Origin: Lachnospiraceae bacterium | Lineage (GTDB): Bacteria; Bacillota; Clostridia; Lachnospirales; Lachnospiraceae | Length of the DNA: 64,000 nucleotides | Direction: 5' to 3' | Assembly (NCBI GenBank): GCA_017433725.1 | Contig: JAFRGQ010000082.1 | Location: forward strand, 1-64,000 | In this document: one piece after another, positions 33,454 to 43,298 of the stretch | Position numbering within the stretch: the first letter of the stretch is position 1 | Layout: every line of letters begins with the position of its first letter | Made by a program: the position numbers and the translations under genes | The notes under the pieces: model-generated | Seen by the model: the letters and a program-made list of their open reading frames with translations, nothing else | Told to the model about the DNA's origin: nothing | Databases searched by the model: none

Positions 33454-33900
33454 TTGAGCATTACATTACAGGAAGTAATAGACGCATTGACTCTTACAAA
33501 TGACCACACCCGCTATTTCTATGACCGGGAGAAGGATGAGATTGTTATGCTCCTCGATCAGACTTTTGCCGTTCCGGATCCGGAAATGAAGAAACTTGCC
33601 CGTGCAATAAAACGCACACCGGATCGTTTTGCGGAAATCCCGGTACTCTCGCCGGGTGAGCAGTATCAGGCCATGCAGGCTTTCATCTCGACGATGGAGG
33701 ATGAAAAAGTACGCGGCATGTTCCGGCGGCAGACACAGGGACCGGAGTGTTTTCAGCGTTTCTACATTATGGTCGAGGGATTCGGATATTCGAAGGCATG
33801 GGAGCTGTTTCAGAGTCTGATTTATGAGGGCGTTGCTCGTGAGTGGTGCAGAGAGAATGGAGTCGGGGTAGCAGAAGACGAAGGTTCTTTTGGCAGCTAA
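33454..33900 (+). CDS. UPF0158-family protein
   Basis: The 148-aa protein matches the plan of UPF0158: an N-terminal segment with YFYDREKDEIV, then RFAEIPVLSPGEQYQAMQAF, and the C-terminal signature FQRFYIMVEGFGYSKAWELF. Function is unknown in all bacteria I know of. UUG start at 33454 has AGGAGG 6 nt upstream, which decides the start. It is a soluble cytoplasmic protein. Confidence 0.8.
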   Translation: MSITLQEVIDALTLTNDHTRYFYDREKDEIVMLLDQTFAVPDPEMKKLARAIKRTPDRFAEIPVLSPGEQYQAMQAFISTMEDEKVRGMFRRQTQGPECFQRFYIMVEGFGYSKAWELFQSLIYEGVAREWCRENGVGVAEDEGSFGS

Positions 33901-33963
33901 ATAACGGGAGCTGTGAAGTGCAAAATTTTATATCTCTCATACTAAACTTGGCACTGCCATATG

Positions 33964-33995
33964 TGCTTGCGTTTCGCAAGCATATCGCATATAAT
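33964..33995 (+). promoter_or_regulatory. Autoregulated promoter of the toxin-antitoxin operon
   Basis: TTGCGT (33967-33972) and TATAAT (33990-33995) have 17-nt spacing. A palindrome, TGCTTGCG (33964-33971) with CGCAAGCA (33975-33982), further flanked by ATAT on both sides, covers the -35. That is where a RelB/DinJ-type antitoxin would bind to repress. Confidence 0.72.
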
Positions 33996-34015
33996 ATCAT
34001 CAGGAGGAGTTAATT

Positions 34016-34321
34016 ATGGCAAGAACAGCAAATGTATTTGCTCGAGTAGAGCCCGAAATCAAAGAACAGGCTGAAAGCATACTTGATCAGCTTGGCATTC
34101 CGATGTCGAATGCTGTTGGTATGTTTTTGCGACAGATTGTTATCCACCGAGGTATTCCATTTGAAATAAAGCTTCCTTCGAAGCATCCACTGGTTATGGG
34201 TGAGCTAAGCAAGGAGCAATTTGATGCTGAGCTTCTCAAGGGAATGAATGAAATTGAGAACGGTAAGGTCTTTTCTGCTGACGATGTTGAATCTGAAATG
34301 AGAAAGATGTACAGTGTATGA
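34016..34321 (+). CDS. RelB/DinJ-family antitoxin
   Basis: The 101-aa protein begins MARTANVFARVEPEIKEQAE and continues to LGIPMSNAVGMFLRQIV, the ribbon-helix-helix signature of RelB/DinJ antitoxins. The acidic C-terminal half should wrap the toxin. AGGAGG lies just upstream. The last four bases, ATGA, overlap the toxin start. Base composition appears AT-richer than the neighbours, suggesting acquisition by transfer. Confidence 0.88.
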   Translation: MARTANVFARVEPEIKEQAESILDQLGIPMSNAVGMFLRQIVIHRGIPFEIKLPSKHPLVMGELSKEQFDAELLKGMNEIENGKVFSADDVESEMRKMYSV

Positions 34322-34650
34322 ACTGGAAAATAAAATATTCTGCAAGTTCTAGAGAGGACTTAAAATCAATATTTGATTATATTGCCTATGAGCTTCTCTC
34401 TCCGGAGTATGCGGCAGGTCAGATTGAACGCATATTGAAGGCTGTGCGTTCTCTTGAAAATATGCCGAAACGGTGTTCGGTATATAGTGAAGAACCTTGG
34501 AAAACTAAGCAGGTCAGATTTCTTCCTGTTGATAATTATATTGTCTTTTATTTACCGAAGGATGATTCCGGCACTGTTAACATCATAAGGATTATTTATG
34601 GTGGTCGTGATATGAAGCGTCAGATCATGGAAACGAAAGTGGAATTGTAA
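34318..34650 (+). CDS. RelE/ParE-superfamily toxin
   Basis: The 110-aa protein has the ParE/RelE plan: WKIKYSASSREDLKSIFDYIA at the start, LENMPKRC in the middle, and VRFLPVDNYIVFYL followed by IIRIIYGGRD at the end. Members either cleave ribosome-bound mRNA or poison gyrase. The helix-rich N-terminus and YGGRD ending favour the ParE side, but the target cannot be settled by sequence. It is translated by ATGA coupling with the antitoxin. Confidence 0.87.
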   Translation: MNWKIKYSASSREDLKSIFDYIAYELLSPEYAAGQIERILKAVRSLENMPKRCSVYSEEPWKTKQVRFLPVDNYIVFYLPKDDSGTVNIIRIIYGGRDMKRQIMETKVEL

Positions 34651-34663
34651 AAGGAGTAGAATA

Positions 34664-34693
34664 ATGTCGTTTAAAGCATTTATCGAAAGGTAA
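34664..34693 (+). other. Nine-codon reading frame overlapping a terminator
   Basis: AAGGAG (34651-34656) precedes ATG 34664, which opens MSFKAFIER and stops at 34691-34693. The last seven codons lie inside the terminator stem at 34673-34700. It may be the remnant of a gene or a leader-peptide-like arrangement. Evidence is only the good ribosome site. Confidence 0.25.
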
Positions 34694-34703
34694 GTGCTTT
34701 TTT
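34673..34703 (+). terminator. Terminator of the toxin-antitoxin operon
   Basis: AAAGCATTTA (34673-34682) pairs with TAAGTGCTTT (34691-34700) with one G-U pair and an eight-base loop; T residues continue to 34703. Confidence 0.75.
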
Positions 34704-34750
34704 ATGGTGGAAATTAGGAACAACATTTGTGATTTAGAAAAGAATAGCAG

Positions 34751-35500
34751 ATGAAAAGCATGGAGAAAAAACAGATGCCGAAGAAAGAAAATGCGAAACA
34801 CGGCGTGTTCTACGGCGTTGGGATAGGTCCCGGGGATCCCGAGCTGATTACCCTGAAAGCTATCCGGACAATAGAGCGTTGCCCGGTCATAGCTGCCCCA
34901 AGGACAAATGGCGGCGACATGATCGCCCTTAATATTGTCCGAAAAGTAGTTGACTTGGGAGATAAGCTGGTTATGCCCATGGATTTTACTATGGAACGGG
35001 ATGTTGCCAGAAGGCAGGAGAGTTATCGCAGAAATGCCGATGCGGCCGCCGCTTATCTCGAGAAGGGGATGGATATTGCCATGGTCAATCTCGGTGATGT
35101 CTCAATCTACTCAACGTTCCATTATGTGGCGGAGGAAGTAGAAAAAAGAGGATATGAGACCAAGATGATACCGGGCATCACAAGCTTCTCAGCTATCGCT
35201 GCGTCGCTCAATATGAGCCTCACGGAGATGAATCAGCCGCTTCACATAATACCTGCGGTAGGTGAGAAGACGGGAGAGAGCTTTGATCTACCCGGAACGA
35301 AAGTGATGATGAAAGCAGGAAGACGCCTGCCTAATTTACAGAAGGAACTTGAACGTCGGGGATTGCTTGATGTGACATCGGTAGCAATTAATTGCGGGAT
35401 GGAAGATGAAATTCTGATAAAAGCGCTTGAAAAAGAAACCGACATTTCGGAAAATGCCGGTTACTTCACAACAGTTATCGTCAGAGATAAAAAAATATAA
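34751..35500 (+). CDS. Precorrin-2/cobalt-factor-2 C20-methyltransferase
   Basis: The 249-aa tetrapyrrole methylase has the motifs GVGIGPGDPELITLKA, DVSIYSTFHYVAEEVE and MIPGITSFSAIAA of CbiL/CobI, which adds the C20 methyl group in corrin ring synthesis. No other cobalamin gene lies within the window, so it is an orphan here. The start is uncertain: ATG 34751 lacks a clear ribosome site, while in-frame ATG 34775 has GGAG upstream. It is convergent with the carbonic anhydrase gene; no clear terminator between them. Confidence 0.85.
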   Translation: MKSMEKKQMPKKENAKHGVFYGVGIGPGDPELITLKAIRTIERCPVIAAPRTNGGDMIALNIVRKVVDLGDKLVMPMDFTMERDVARRQESYRRNADAAAAYLEKGMDIAMVNLGDVSIYSTFHYVAEEVEKRGYETKMIPGITSFSAIAASLNMSLTEMNQPLHIIPAVGEKTGESFDLPGTKVMMKAGRRLPNLQKELERRGLLDVTSVAINCGMEDEILIKALEKETDISENAGYFTTVIVRDKKI

Positions 35501-35556
35501 GATACTCTCAATTCTCGATTTATACCTGCAGTACAGTCGCGATTATTATGACGGTA

Positions 35557-36036
35557 TCAGTCCATCAGGTTTTCTTTGGCTTCCTTTACATATAGATCGG
35601 CACTTCTGTGGATGCTCTCGATTTCCTCATCGGTAAGCTTACGCAGTGCCCTGGCCGGAGAACCGAGGATAAGGCTTCCCTCCGGAAACTCTTTATTTTG
35701 AGTGACGAGGGATCCTGCACCTACAATGCAGTTCTTACCTATATGAGCACCGTTGAGTACGATGGAGCCCATGCCGATCAGGGTATTGTCGTCCACCGTG
35801 CAGCCATGCAGGATTGCACTGTGACCGACGACGACACTGTTCCCGATGCTTGTGGGATAGCCTTTTGCAACATGGACCATGGAAAGATCCTGGATGTTGG
35901 TGCCTTTTCCGATAGAAATGGGTGCAACATCGCCGCGGATTACGGCGTTGTACCAGACGCTGCTGTTTTCATCGATGGTGACTTCGCCGACGACATGAGC
36001 GCCGGGAGCTATATAGACGGTTGAATGTATATCCAT
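35557..36036 (-). CDS. Gamma-carbonic anhydrase-family protein
   Basis: The 159-aa left-handed beta-helix protein has hexapeptide repeats and the metal histidines in MVHVAKG and VVVGHSAILHGC. The fold matches YrdA/CaiE/Cam relatives. Many short members such as this one lack the acidic loop of Methanosarcina Cam and their activity is unproven. GAGAGGAA precedes the ATG. It is a trimer-type cytoplasmic enzyme by family. Confidence 0.88.
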   Translation of the reverse strand: MDIHSTVYIAPGAHVVGEVTIDENSSVWYNAVIRGDVAPISIGKGTNIQDLSMVHVAKGYPTSIGNSVVVGHSAILHGCTVDDNTLIGMGSIVLNGAHIGKNCIVGAGSLVTQNKEFPEGSLILGSPARALRKLTDEEIESIHRSADLYVKEAKENLMD

Positions 36037-36160
36037 GTTATTCCTCTCTTATATGGATCAAATGCTGTTCTAAAGACCAAAAGTGAATTGGGTCAGCGTC
36101 AGCTGACATGGTTGCAAAATGAATTCTGCACATTATCCTATCAAATCAAATACGTATCTC

Positions 36161-36195
36161 AAAGAAAAAGGATCACCGCATATGCGATGATCCTT
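36161..36195 (-). terminator. rpsT terminator
   Basis: On the minus strand AAGGATCATCGC (36195-36184) pairs with GCGGTGATCCTT (36179-36168), with one G-U pair, followed by a T-rich run. It lies 17 bp after the rpsT stop. Confidence 0.85.
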
Positions 36196-36211
36196 GCTTT
36201 TCTCACTTTGA

Positions 36212-36475
36212 TCAGCCGATAGAGTTAACTCTCTTTGCCATACGGGAGATCTTTCTTGCGTTCGTGTTTTTCTTATAAACACCCTTGGAAGTAGCGCGTC
36301 CCATTTCAGCTTTAAGAGCATCAAGGGCCTCGACTGCTGCTGCCTTATCACCGGCTGCGACTGCTGCGTCAACTTTCTTGATTGCAGTCTTTACACCTGA
36401 ACGAATAGCTTTGTTTCTTGCTGCTCTCTTTGCATTGACAAGAATTCTTTTCTTAGCAGATTTGATGTTAGCCAA
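36212..36475 (-). CDS. rpsT: 30S ribosomal protein S20
   Basis: The 87-aa basic helical protein begins (M)ANIKSAKKRILVNAKRAARN, the S20 signature, and binds 16S rRNA in 30S assembly. It starts with UUG at 36475, decided by TAGGAGGAAAC eight bases upstream. E. coli rpsT also uses UUG, where it contributes to autoregulation, so the rare start may have a purpose here too. A strong promoter lies about 100 bp upstream. Confidence 0.96.
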   Translation of the reverse strand: MANIKSAKKRILVNAKRAARNKAIRSGVKTAIKKVDAAVAAGDKAAAVEALDALKAEMGRATSKGVYKKNTNARKISRMAKRVNSIG

Positions 36476-36575
36476 ATCAGTTTCCTCCTAAATGATACAT
36501 ACAATCTAAGTTCTCAGCTGTCCTGCCTTTAGCCAAGAGACACGAGATTGCGGCATGGGCGGAACACACTTTGTT

Positions 36576-36604
36576 ATTGTATGCAAAACGTCTATCCGTG
36601 TCAA
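36576..36604 (-). promoter_or_regulatory. Strong rpsT promoter
   Basis: On the minus strand TTGACA (36604-36599) and TACAAT (36581-36576) with exactly 17 nt between. The predicted leader is about 95 nt. The rest of the 327-bp gap to holA (36605-36802) holds no gene or other clear signal. Confidence 0.78.
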
Positions 36605-36802
36605 GATGTAAAATTAACTTTTTTATACGATTTTCAGCGCGTTTTACGGAAGCGTCCCACTGACTTTAGAAGACGTCTCATTGCTTTTTTTATTGAGATG
36701 ATTCGTTTCATTATCACAGGTGTCTATAACTTCTTTTCAATGTTTCGTATCCGTTTTCAGGCACTTTATTGCCAATTAACATTCTTCCGCTAATACCTTG
36801 AT

Positions 36803-37783
36803 TTACTCTCCCGCCGCCCCCAGAAGAATCAGCTCGACGGAGAGCCGGTCGCCTATTTGCCCCGTCTTGACCGCCTCCTCCATAGCTACACATGCGTTGA
36901 TCGATCTCTCCAGATCATCCCGCGAGAACTTGCGAGTGATACCGGTTAGTTTCTGGACTGCAAAGGGGTGGATTCCGGATTTCTGTGCAATCAGTGATGG
37001 TGAGTTTCCCTCCCCAAGGAGTTCCTTTATTATAAGAAGCTGGTTGTACTGGCGGCCTATCAGGTAGAGAATCCGCATCGGAGGTTCTTTGAGCGCAAGA
37101 AGATCCGCATAGAGATCCAGCGCTTTCCCCTGATTACCGGTAGTGACAGCTTCAATCATGTCAAATATATGGCTCTCGATCTGTGTTCCCGTCACCGCCT
37201 CGATGTCATCGCGCTCTACGGCGCCCTTGCCGTGACAGTAATTCACGAGTTTGTCGATTTCAAGGGACAGATGACTCATATCCGGTCCCGTTCTGGAGAG
37301 AAGATATCTCATGTTGTTAACAGAAATTCGAAGGCCAGATTTCCCGAGTAGTCCTGCACCCCATTTCATGAGAGCCGCTTCCTTCTGTTCGGCAAATTCC
37401 GAGATGTATCCGGCATTTTTGATGGCTTTGAAAAGGCGGCTGCGTTTGTCGACTTCCGTCTCGGAGAAGACGATAACAGCGTGGTCGGGGATATTTTTCA
37501 TATAGTCCGGAAGTAGCTCCGCCCCGCTTTTTAAGAGTCCGCTGTCTTTGATCCGTATTAGTCTATAGTCAGCAAAAAATGGCATCGTCTCCGCGAAGTC
37601 GATGACTTCGCTCTCACGCACTTTGTCTCCGTCGAGGCTCAAGCGATTCATCGTGTCGGATTCCGGAACGATTGCATCACAAAGACGCTTCGTATAGAGA
37701 AGACGAAGGTAGCTTTCCGGGCCGTACAGGAGATAGACGCGGCCGAATGTTTTGTTGTCGATATCGTTCTTGATGCGTTTCAT
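36803..37783 (-). CDS. holA: DNA polymerase III delta subunit
   Basis: The 326-aa protein matches HolA: the start MKRIKNDIDNKTFGRVYLLYGPESYL, then LIRIKDSGLLKSG, and the conserved MRYLLSRTGPDMSHLSLEIDKL region and a helical C-terminal collar domain. It opens the beta clamp during loading. In Clostridia holA commonly precedes rpsT on the same strand, as here. A family B and a family D repeat lie just upstream of its start. Confidence 0.88.
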   Translation of the reverse strand: MKRIKNDIDNKTFGRVYLLYGPESYLRLLYTKRLCDAIVPESDTMNRLSLDGDKVRESEVIDFAETMPFFADYRLIRIKDSGLLKSGAELLPDYMKNIPDHAVIVFSETEVDKRSRLFKAIKNAGYISEFAEQKEAALMKWGAGLLGKSGLRISVNNMRYLLSRTGPDMSHLSLEIDKLVNYCHGKGAVERDDIEAVTGTQIESHIFDMIEAVTTGNQGKALDLYADLLALKEPPMRILYLIGRQYNQLLIIKELLGEGNSPSLIAQKSGIHPFAVQKLTGITRKFSRDDLERSINACVAMEEAVKTGQIGDRLSVELILLGAAGE

Positions 37784-37825
37784 GGGAACCTGCCATATGT
37801 TCTGCCGGAGGCAGAAGATTTCACT

Positions 37826-37874
37826 TTACGCGCGTATCATAGACTCGCGTCACGAGTATTGCGCGATGAAGAAT
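37826..37874 (-). repeat. Family B repeat, copy B2
   Basis: It reads TTACGCGCGTATCATAGAC, then CGCGTCACGAGTATTGCGCG and ATGAAGAAT. It is the reverse complement of the copy at 12353 with few changes. The unit contains ACTCG/CGAGT and CGCGC/GCGCG complementary words and can fold. Confidence 0.7.
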
Positions 37875-37881
37875 AATACAT

Positions 37882-37967
37882 GATTACAGGATTATCGAAC
37901 TGCAGGAGTGCGTAATCACAAACAATTCGTAATCGAATTTTGGCGACTTAATCATATCATAGATTCC
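37882..37967 (-). repeat. Family D repeat, copy D3
   Basis: GATTACAGGATT, GGAGTGCGTAATCAC, CGTAATCGAATTTTGGCGAC and TTAATCATATCAT match copy D4 in order and the complement of D1. It starts 8 bp after copy B2. Confidence 0.65.
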
Positions 37968-38129
37968 TATGTCGTGCCAGAAAATCAAAAGTTAACCGGA
38001 AATCAAGAATTATCAAGGATCGTGAGCGAAGAATACTTTAACGGTTACAGTCGTTTTTCGGCTCCGGAAATACAGAACCTTAATGCGGTATTTATACAGT
38101 ATATCGAATCAACCCGATTTAACTATTAA
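37908..38129 (+). other. Doubtful 73-codon frame in the holA-lepA gap
   Basis: The frame starts inside repeat D3 without a ribosome site, so about 20 N-terminal codons are repeat-derived. The remainder (SEEYFNGYSRFSAPEIQNL) has plausible protein composition and could be the end of a decayed gene. I do not call it a gene. The rest of this 615-bp gap holds repeats B2 and D3, a promoter and a small hairpin. Confidence 0.25.
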
Positions 38130-38192
38130 TCAGGAGCGCCTCAATCCACGAGAATTCCTCACCGGAGGTTTAAAAACAAATGTTCGACACTA

Positions 38193-38221
38193 TTGCATTT
38201 AGCGCACTCTTTTGGTAGAAT
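38193..38221 (+). promoter_or_regulatory. Probable lepA-uvrA promoter
   Basis: TTGCAT (38193-38198) and TAGAAT (38216-38221), 17-nt spacing. The leader of about 170 nt includes a hairpin, CCGCTTC (38312-38318) with GAAGCGG (38336-38342). Confidence 0.5.
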
Positions 38222-38398
38222 AATCAATACTGAATTTTCAGGAAAATACCAATACTTCCCGAATATTGCTCACGAGCAGACTTTACACATAAAATGCATA
38301 GTCAGGACGATTCCGCTTCTACTGCACTTCAGATGTGAAGCGGGAAGTATAATCAAATGTATATGTCTCAATGTTACATCCCGAAAAAAGGAGCCTTC

Positions 38399-40204
38399 AT
38401 GGATCAGAGCAAAATCCGCAATTTCTGTATAATAGCCCACATCGACCACGGCAAGTCCACCCTCGCCGACCGCATCATTCAGATGACAGGTCTTCTCACG
38501 GAGCGTGAGATGCAGAACCAGGTTCTCGACAACATGGACCTGGAGAGGGAGCGAGGCATTACGATCAAAGCCCAGACAGTCCGCACGGTTTATCGTGCGG
38601 ATGACGGGGAAGAGTATATTTTCAACCTGATCGATACCCCCGGCCATGTTGACTTTAATTATGAAGTTTCGCGTTCGCTCGCTGCCTGCGACGGGGCGGT
38701 GCTCGTTGTCGACGCGACGCAGGGCGTGGAAGCTCAGACTCTGGGAAATGTCTATCTTGCACTCGACCACGATCTGGAAATCGTGTCCGTCATCAACAAG
38801 ATTGACCTGCCGAGCGCAATTCCCGATGAAGTCGCGCAGGAAATAGAAGATATCGTCGGCGTGGAAGCTATGGATGCACCACGCATCTCCGCCAAGACCG
38901 GCCTCAATGTGCACGATGTTCTCGAGGAGATCGTGACAAAGCTGCCTGCTCCGACCGGTGATGCGGACGCGCCGCTGAAAGCGCTCATATTTGATTCACT
39001 CTATGACTCCTACAGAGGCGTCATAGTATTCTGTCGTCTCTTCGACGGAACTATGAAAAAAGGAAGCCGCGTGAAGATGTGTGCCACGGGTGCCGAGTTC
39101 GAGGTAGTCGAAGTCGGATACTTCGGCCCGGGACGGTTCATTCCGTGTGAGGAGCTGAGAGCCGGTGAAGTCGGTTATATGACTGCCAGCATCAAGGAGA
39201 TCCGTGAAACTCGGGTCGGCGATACGATCACAGATAAGGATAACCCCTGTGAGGAAGCGCTCCCCGGCTATAAGGAGCCGCAGCCGATGGTGTACTGCGG
39301 TATTTACCCCGCGGATTCCGCCAAGTATCCGGATCTTAGGGATGCGCTGGAGAAACTGCAGCTTAACGACGCAGCCCTTCAGTATGAACCGGAGACGAGT
39401 CAGGCGCTCGGTTTCGGATTCCGCTGCGGATTCCTGGGACTGCTTCATCTGGATGTAGTTATCCAGAGACTGGAACGCGAGTATGATATGGACCTTGTCA
39501 CCACGGCACCTTCCGTTATCTATAAAGTACACAAGACGGACGGAACACTGATCGAGCTCACTAATCCTTCGAATCTGCCGGCTCCCTCTGAGATTGAGTA
39601 CATGGAGGAGCCGATGGTCCGGGCGGAAATCATGGTCACGACCGAGTATATCGGATCGATCATGACGCTCTGCCAGGAGAGGCGCGGCGTATACGAAGGG
39701 ACAGAGTATATTGAGACGACGCGCGCTGTATTAAAATACAAACTGCCGCTCAACGAAATCATTTACGATTTCTTTGACGCGCTGAAGAGCAGGTCGAGGG
39801 GATATGCTTCATTTGACTATGAACCCATCGGCTATGAGCAGAGCGAACTGGTCAAGATGGATATTCTGGTCAATCATGAGGCGGTCGATGCGCTTTCCTT
39901 CATCGTATATGCACCGTCAGCCTATGAGCGCGGCTCAAAGATGTGCGAGAAACTGAAGAAAGAGATACCGAGACAACTCTTTTACATCCCGATCCAGGCG
40001 GCGATCGGTTCCAAAATCATTGCCCGTGAAACGGTCCGTCAGCTGCGCAAGGATGTTCTGGCCAAGTGTTACGGCGGTGACATCTCCCGCAAGAGGAAGC
40101 TGCTCGAGAAACAGAAGGAAGGCAAGAAAAAGATGCGTCAGATCGGTAATGTTGAGATCCCGAAAGACGCGTTCCTCAACGTGCTCAAGTTGGATGAGGA
40201 GTGA
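38399..40204 (+). CDS. lepA: Elongation factor 4
   Basis: The 601-aa translational GTPase has [15 protein letters not shown] (P-loop), [30 protein letters not shown] and the LepA-specific C-terminal domain ([22 protein letters not shown]). It acts on stalled or mistranslocated ribosomes. ATG 38399 has AAGGAG 5 nt upstream; a frame from 38357 adds only non-conserved residues. uvrA follows after 11 bp. Confidence 0.96.
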   Translation: MDQSKIRNFCIIAHIDHGKSTLADRIIQMTGLLTEREMQNQVLDNMDLERERGITIKAQTVRTVYRADDGEEYIFNLIDTPGHVDFNYEVSRSLAACDGAVLVVDATQGVEAQTLGNVYLALDHDLEIVSVINKIDLPSAIPDEVAQEIEDIVGVEAMDAPRISAKTGLNVHDVLEEIVTKLPAPTGDADAPLKALIFDSLYDSYRGVIVFCRLFDGTMKKGSRVKMCATGAEFEVVEVGYFGPGRFIPCEELRAGEVGYMTASIKEIRETRVGDTITDKDNPCEEALPGYKEPQPMVYCGIYPADSAKYPDLRDALEKLQLNDAALQYEPETSQALGFGFRCGFLGLLHLDVVIQRLEREYDMDLVTTAPSVIYKVHKTDGTLIELTNPSNLPAPSEIEYMEEPMVRAEIMVTTEYIGSIMTLCQERRGVYEGTEYIETTRAVLKYKLPLNEIIYDFFDALKSRSRGYASFDYEPIGYEQSELVKMDILVNHEAVDALSFIVYAPSAYERGSKMCEKLKKEIPRQLFYIPIQAAIGSKIIARETVRQLRKDVLAKCYGGDISRKRKLLEKQKEGKKKMRQIGNVEIPKDAFLNVLKLDEE

Positions 40205-40215
40205 TTGGCTGATAT

Positions 40216-43086
40216 ATGAGAGAAATGAAATTTATATCGATTCGCGGGGCAAATGTCAACAACCTGAAAAATCTCAGTGTTGAAATTCCGCGCGATCAAA
40301 TGGTCGTTCTCACCGGACTATCGGGTTCCGGCAAGAGTTCGCTGGCATTTGATACGATTTATGCAGAAGGACAGAGACGCTATATGGAGTCTCTGTCTTC
40401 TTATGCCCGCCAGTTCCTCGGTCAGATGGAGAAGCCGGATGTGGAGAGTATTGAAGGTCTTCCGCCCGCCATTTCCATCGACCAGAAATCGACGAACCGG
40501 AATCCGAGGTCCACGGTCGGAACTGTAACGGAGATTTACGATTACCTGCGTCTTCTTTACGCGAGAATCGGTATCCCGCACTGCCCGAACTGCGGCCGTG
40601 TGATCGAAAGACAGACTGTCGATCAGATGGTCGACCGGATCATGGAACTCCCCGAGAGAAGCAGGATTCAGCTTCTGGCACCGGTCGTGAGGGGCAGAAA
40701 AGGCCGTCATGAGAAGATCTTTGAGCAGGCCAAGAAGAGCGGCTATGTTCGCGTCATGGTCGACGGAAATATGTACGAGCTGTCGGAGGAGATCACGCTC
40801 GATAAGAATATCAAGCATAATATAGAAATCGTGGTCGACAGACTGGTCGTCAAGCCGGGCATCGAGAAGCGTCTCACGGACTCGATTGAGACGGTCCTGG
40901 GGCTCGCGGAAGGCCTGGTCATGGTCGATACCATGGACGGCAATGTGATGACGCTCAGCTCGAGCTTTGCCTGCCCGGACTGCGGTATTTCGATTGACGA
41001 GATCGAGCCGCGAAGCTTTTCGTTTAATAATCCGTTCGGTGCATGCCCCGTGTGCGCGGGACTCGGCTACAAGATGGAGTTCGACCTGAATCTTATCATT
41101 CCGGACAGAACGATCTCCATTAATGAGGGGGCTATCATTGTTCCGGGATGGCAGAGCGCCATGGATGAAGGTTCCTTTACCCACGCTATTCTGGCCGCAC
41201 TGTGCGAAGAGTACGGATTTGACCTCGATACGCCGTACAACAAGTATCCTCCTAAGGTTCGCAAGATTCTCGAGTACGGAACCGACGGCCACGAGGTCAA
41301 GGTACGCTACAAGGGACAGCGGGGAGAGGGCGTGTATGATGTGGCGTTTGAAGGACTTCTTGCCAATGTCGCACGCCGTTATCGCGAAACGTTCAGCGAA
41401 TCATCGAAGGCTGAATATGAGAAGTACATGCAGATATCACCCTGCACGGCCTGCGGCGGTCAGAGGCTGAAGCCGTCAGCCCTCGCAGTCACGGTCGGGA
41501 CGAAGAACATTACGGAGGTCACGAACCTCTCTGTCACAAAGTTCCTCAGATATTTTGAAAAGCTGGATCTCAACGAGACGCAGCTGGCGATCGGAAGACA
41601 GATCCTCAAGGAAATCAACGCCCGTGTCACGTTTCTGAGGGACGTCGGTCTCGAGTATCTGACACTCAGCCGCGCGACCGGAACACTCTCCGGTGGCGAA
41701 GCGCAGAGAATCCGGCTCGCAACACAGATCGGTTCAGGTCTGGTAGGGGTCGCTTATATTCTGGATGAGCCGAGTATCGGTCTGCATCAGAAAGATAATG
41801 ACAAATTGCTGGCGACTCTCAAATCTCTTCGCGATCTGGGAAATACTCTGATCGTCGTAGAGCACGATGAGGACACGATGCGGGCATCGGACTACATAGT
41901 TGATATCGGTCCCGGAGCGGGTGAGCACGGCGGACAGCTGGTAGCGGCAGGAACCGCAGAGGATATCATGAACTGTCCGGAATCGATCACCGGTCAGTAC
42001 CTGAGCGGCAGAAGATACATACCTGTTCCGAAAGTCCGCAGAGAGCCGAAGGATTGGCTTAAAGTGAGAGGCGCAAATGTCCATAACCTGAAGAATCTCG
42101 ATGTGGATATACCGCTCGGCGTCTTTACCTGTGTCACAGGCGTGTCCGGATCGGGCAAGAGCTCTCTGGTGAACGAGATCCTGTTCAAGAGGTTATCCAG
42201 AGACCTGAACAGGTCGCATGAAGTGCCGGGTGAGCATAAAGAAATATTAGGTATAAAGAAGCTCGATAAAGTCATCAACATAGACCAGTCACCAATAGGC
42301 CGCACGCCGAGATCGAACCCCGCCACCTATACCGGAGTATTTGACATGATCCGCGATCTGTTCGCGGGCACGGTCGATGCGAAGATGCGTGGTTATAAGA
42401 AAGGAAGATTTTCCTTTAATGTGAAGGGCGGCCGCTGCGAGGCGTGTCAGGGAGACGGTATCCGGAAGATCGAGATGCATTTTCTGCCTGATGTCTATGT
42501 TCCGTGCGAAGTCTGCCACGGCAAGCGCTATAACCGCGAGACGCTGGATGTCCACTATAAGGGCAAGAGTATCTATGACGTTCTGAATATGACCGTGGAG
42601 GAGGCTCTGACATTTTTTGAAAATGTTCCGAGAATCCGGTCTAAGATCCAGACACTGTACGATGTAGGTCTTTCCTACATACGTCTCGGTCAGCCATCCA
42701 CAGAGCTTTCCGGCGGCGAGGCGCAGAGAATAAAGCTCGCAACTGAGCTCTCAAAGAGATCCACGGGCAAGACGATCTATATTCTTGATGAGCCGACAAC
42801 AGGCCTTCATTTTGCGGATGTCCACAAGCTTGTCGATATTCTGCAGCGTTTTACGGAGGACGGGAACACCGTCGTGGTCATTGAGCACAACCTTGACGTC
42901 ATCAAGACGGCTGATTACATCATCGATCTCGGACCGGACGGCGGAGACCGCGGAGGAACCGTCGTGGTGCAGGGTACGCCGGAGGAGGTCGCTGCGTGCG
43001 AAGCATCTTACACAGGCATTTACATCAGGAAGGAACTCAAGAAGGCTATGCAGCTGGAAGCGGCAGGAGCTGAGTCGAGTACTTGA
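40216..43086 (+). CDS. uvrA: UvrABC excinuclease subunit A
   Basis: The 956-aa protein has two ABC ATPase modules: Walker [13 protein letters not shown] and [12 protein letters not shown], and two LSGGEAQRI(R/K)LAT signatures with [10 protein letters not shown] and [10 protein letters not shown]. Zinc-binding pairs CPNCG...CPDCG and CEACQ...[10 protein letters not shown] are intact. The sequence is full length. It recognises bulky DNA lesions with UvrB. The start may be ATG 40216 or in-frame ATG 40225; neither has a strong ribosome site, in keeping with an operon position close behind lepA. Confidence 0.96.
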   Translation: MREMKFISIRGANVNNLKNLSVEIPRDQMVVLTGLSGSGKSSLAFDTIYAEGQRRYMESLSSYARQFLGQMEKPDVESIEGLPPAISIDQKSTNRNPRSTVGTVTEIYDYLRLLYARIGIPHCPNCGRVIERQTVDQMVDRIMELPERSRIQLLAPVVRGRKGRHEKIFEQAKKSGYVRVMVDGNMYELSEEITLDKNIKHNIEIVVDRLVVKPGIEKRLTDSIETVLGLAEGLVMVDTMDGNVMTLSSSFACPDCGISIDEIEPRSFSFNNPFGACPVCAGLGYKMEFDLNLIIPDRTISINEGAIIVPGWQSAMDEGSFTHAILAALCEEYGFDLDTPYNKYPPKVRKILEYGTDGHEVKVRYKGQRGEGVYDVAFEGLLANVARRYRETFSESSKAEYEKYMQISPCTACGGQRLKPSALAVTVGTKNITEVTNLSVTKFLRYFEKLDLNETQLAIGRQILKEINARVTFLRDVGLEYLTLSRATGTLSGGEAQRIRLATQIGSGLVGVAYILDEPSIGLHQKDNDKLLATLKSLRDLGNTLIVVEHDEDTMRASDYIVDIGPGAGEHGGQLVAAGTAEDIMNCPESITGQYLSGRRYIPVPKVRREPKDWLKVRGANVHNLKNLDVDIPLGVFTCVTGVSGSGKSSLVNEILFKRLSRDLNRSHEVPGEHKEILGIKKLDKVINIDQSPIGRTPRSNPATYTGVFDMIRDLFAGTVDAKMRGYKKGRFSFNVKGGRCEACQGDGIRKIEMHFLPDVYVPCEVCHGKRYNRETLDVHYKGKSIYDVLNMTVEEALTFFENVPRIRSKIQTLYDVGLSYIRLGQPSTELSGGEAQRIKLATELSKRSTGKTIYILDEPTTGLHFADVHKLVDILQRFTEDGNTVVVIEHNLDVIKTADYIIDLGPDGGDRGGTVVVQGTPEEVAACEASYTGIYIRKELKKAMQLEAAGAESST

Positions 43087-43109
43087 GAAGCACTTGTACA
43101 TGTGTATTC

Positions 43110-43157
43110 ATTCTTCATCGCGTAATGCCTGTGACGCGAGTCTATGATACGCGCGCA
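43110..43157 (+). repeat. Family B repeat, copy B3
   Basis: ATTCTTCATCGCGTAATGCC, then GTGACGCGAGTCTATGATAC and GCGCGC, matches copies B1 and B2. It lies 23 bp after uvrA. Confidence 0.68.
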
Positions 43158-43298
43158 GTGGAGGGCGTTTACGCGCCTTGAACGTCGCGGCAAGAACGCC
43201 GAGGCATTCTTGAATCCGAACTTCATATGACATACAATCGGTCACAAGGCACAAGGTATTATATTCAATCGGGAAACATTCGCAGTCCTGCTGAGAAA

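Noticed and set aside
37908-38129. Possible small gene between holA and lepA
   Set aside because: Its start lies inside repeat D3 and lacks a ribosome site; at most a decayed gene end.
38336-38350. Fourth family A copy near lepA
   Set aside because: GAAGCGGGAAGT resembles a right arm, but no left arm or inner stem is present.
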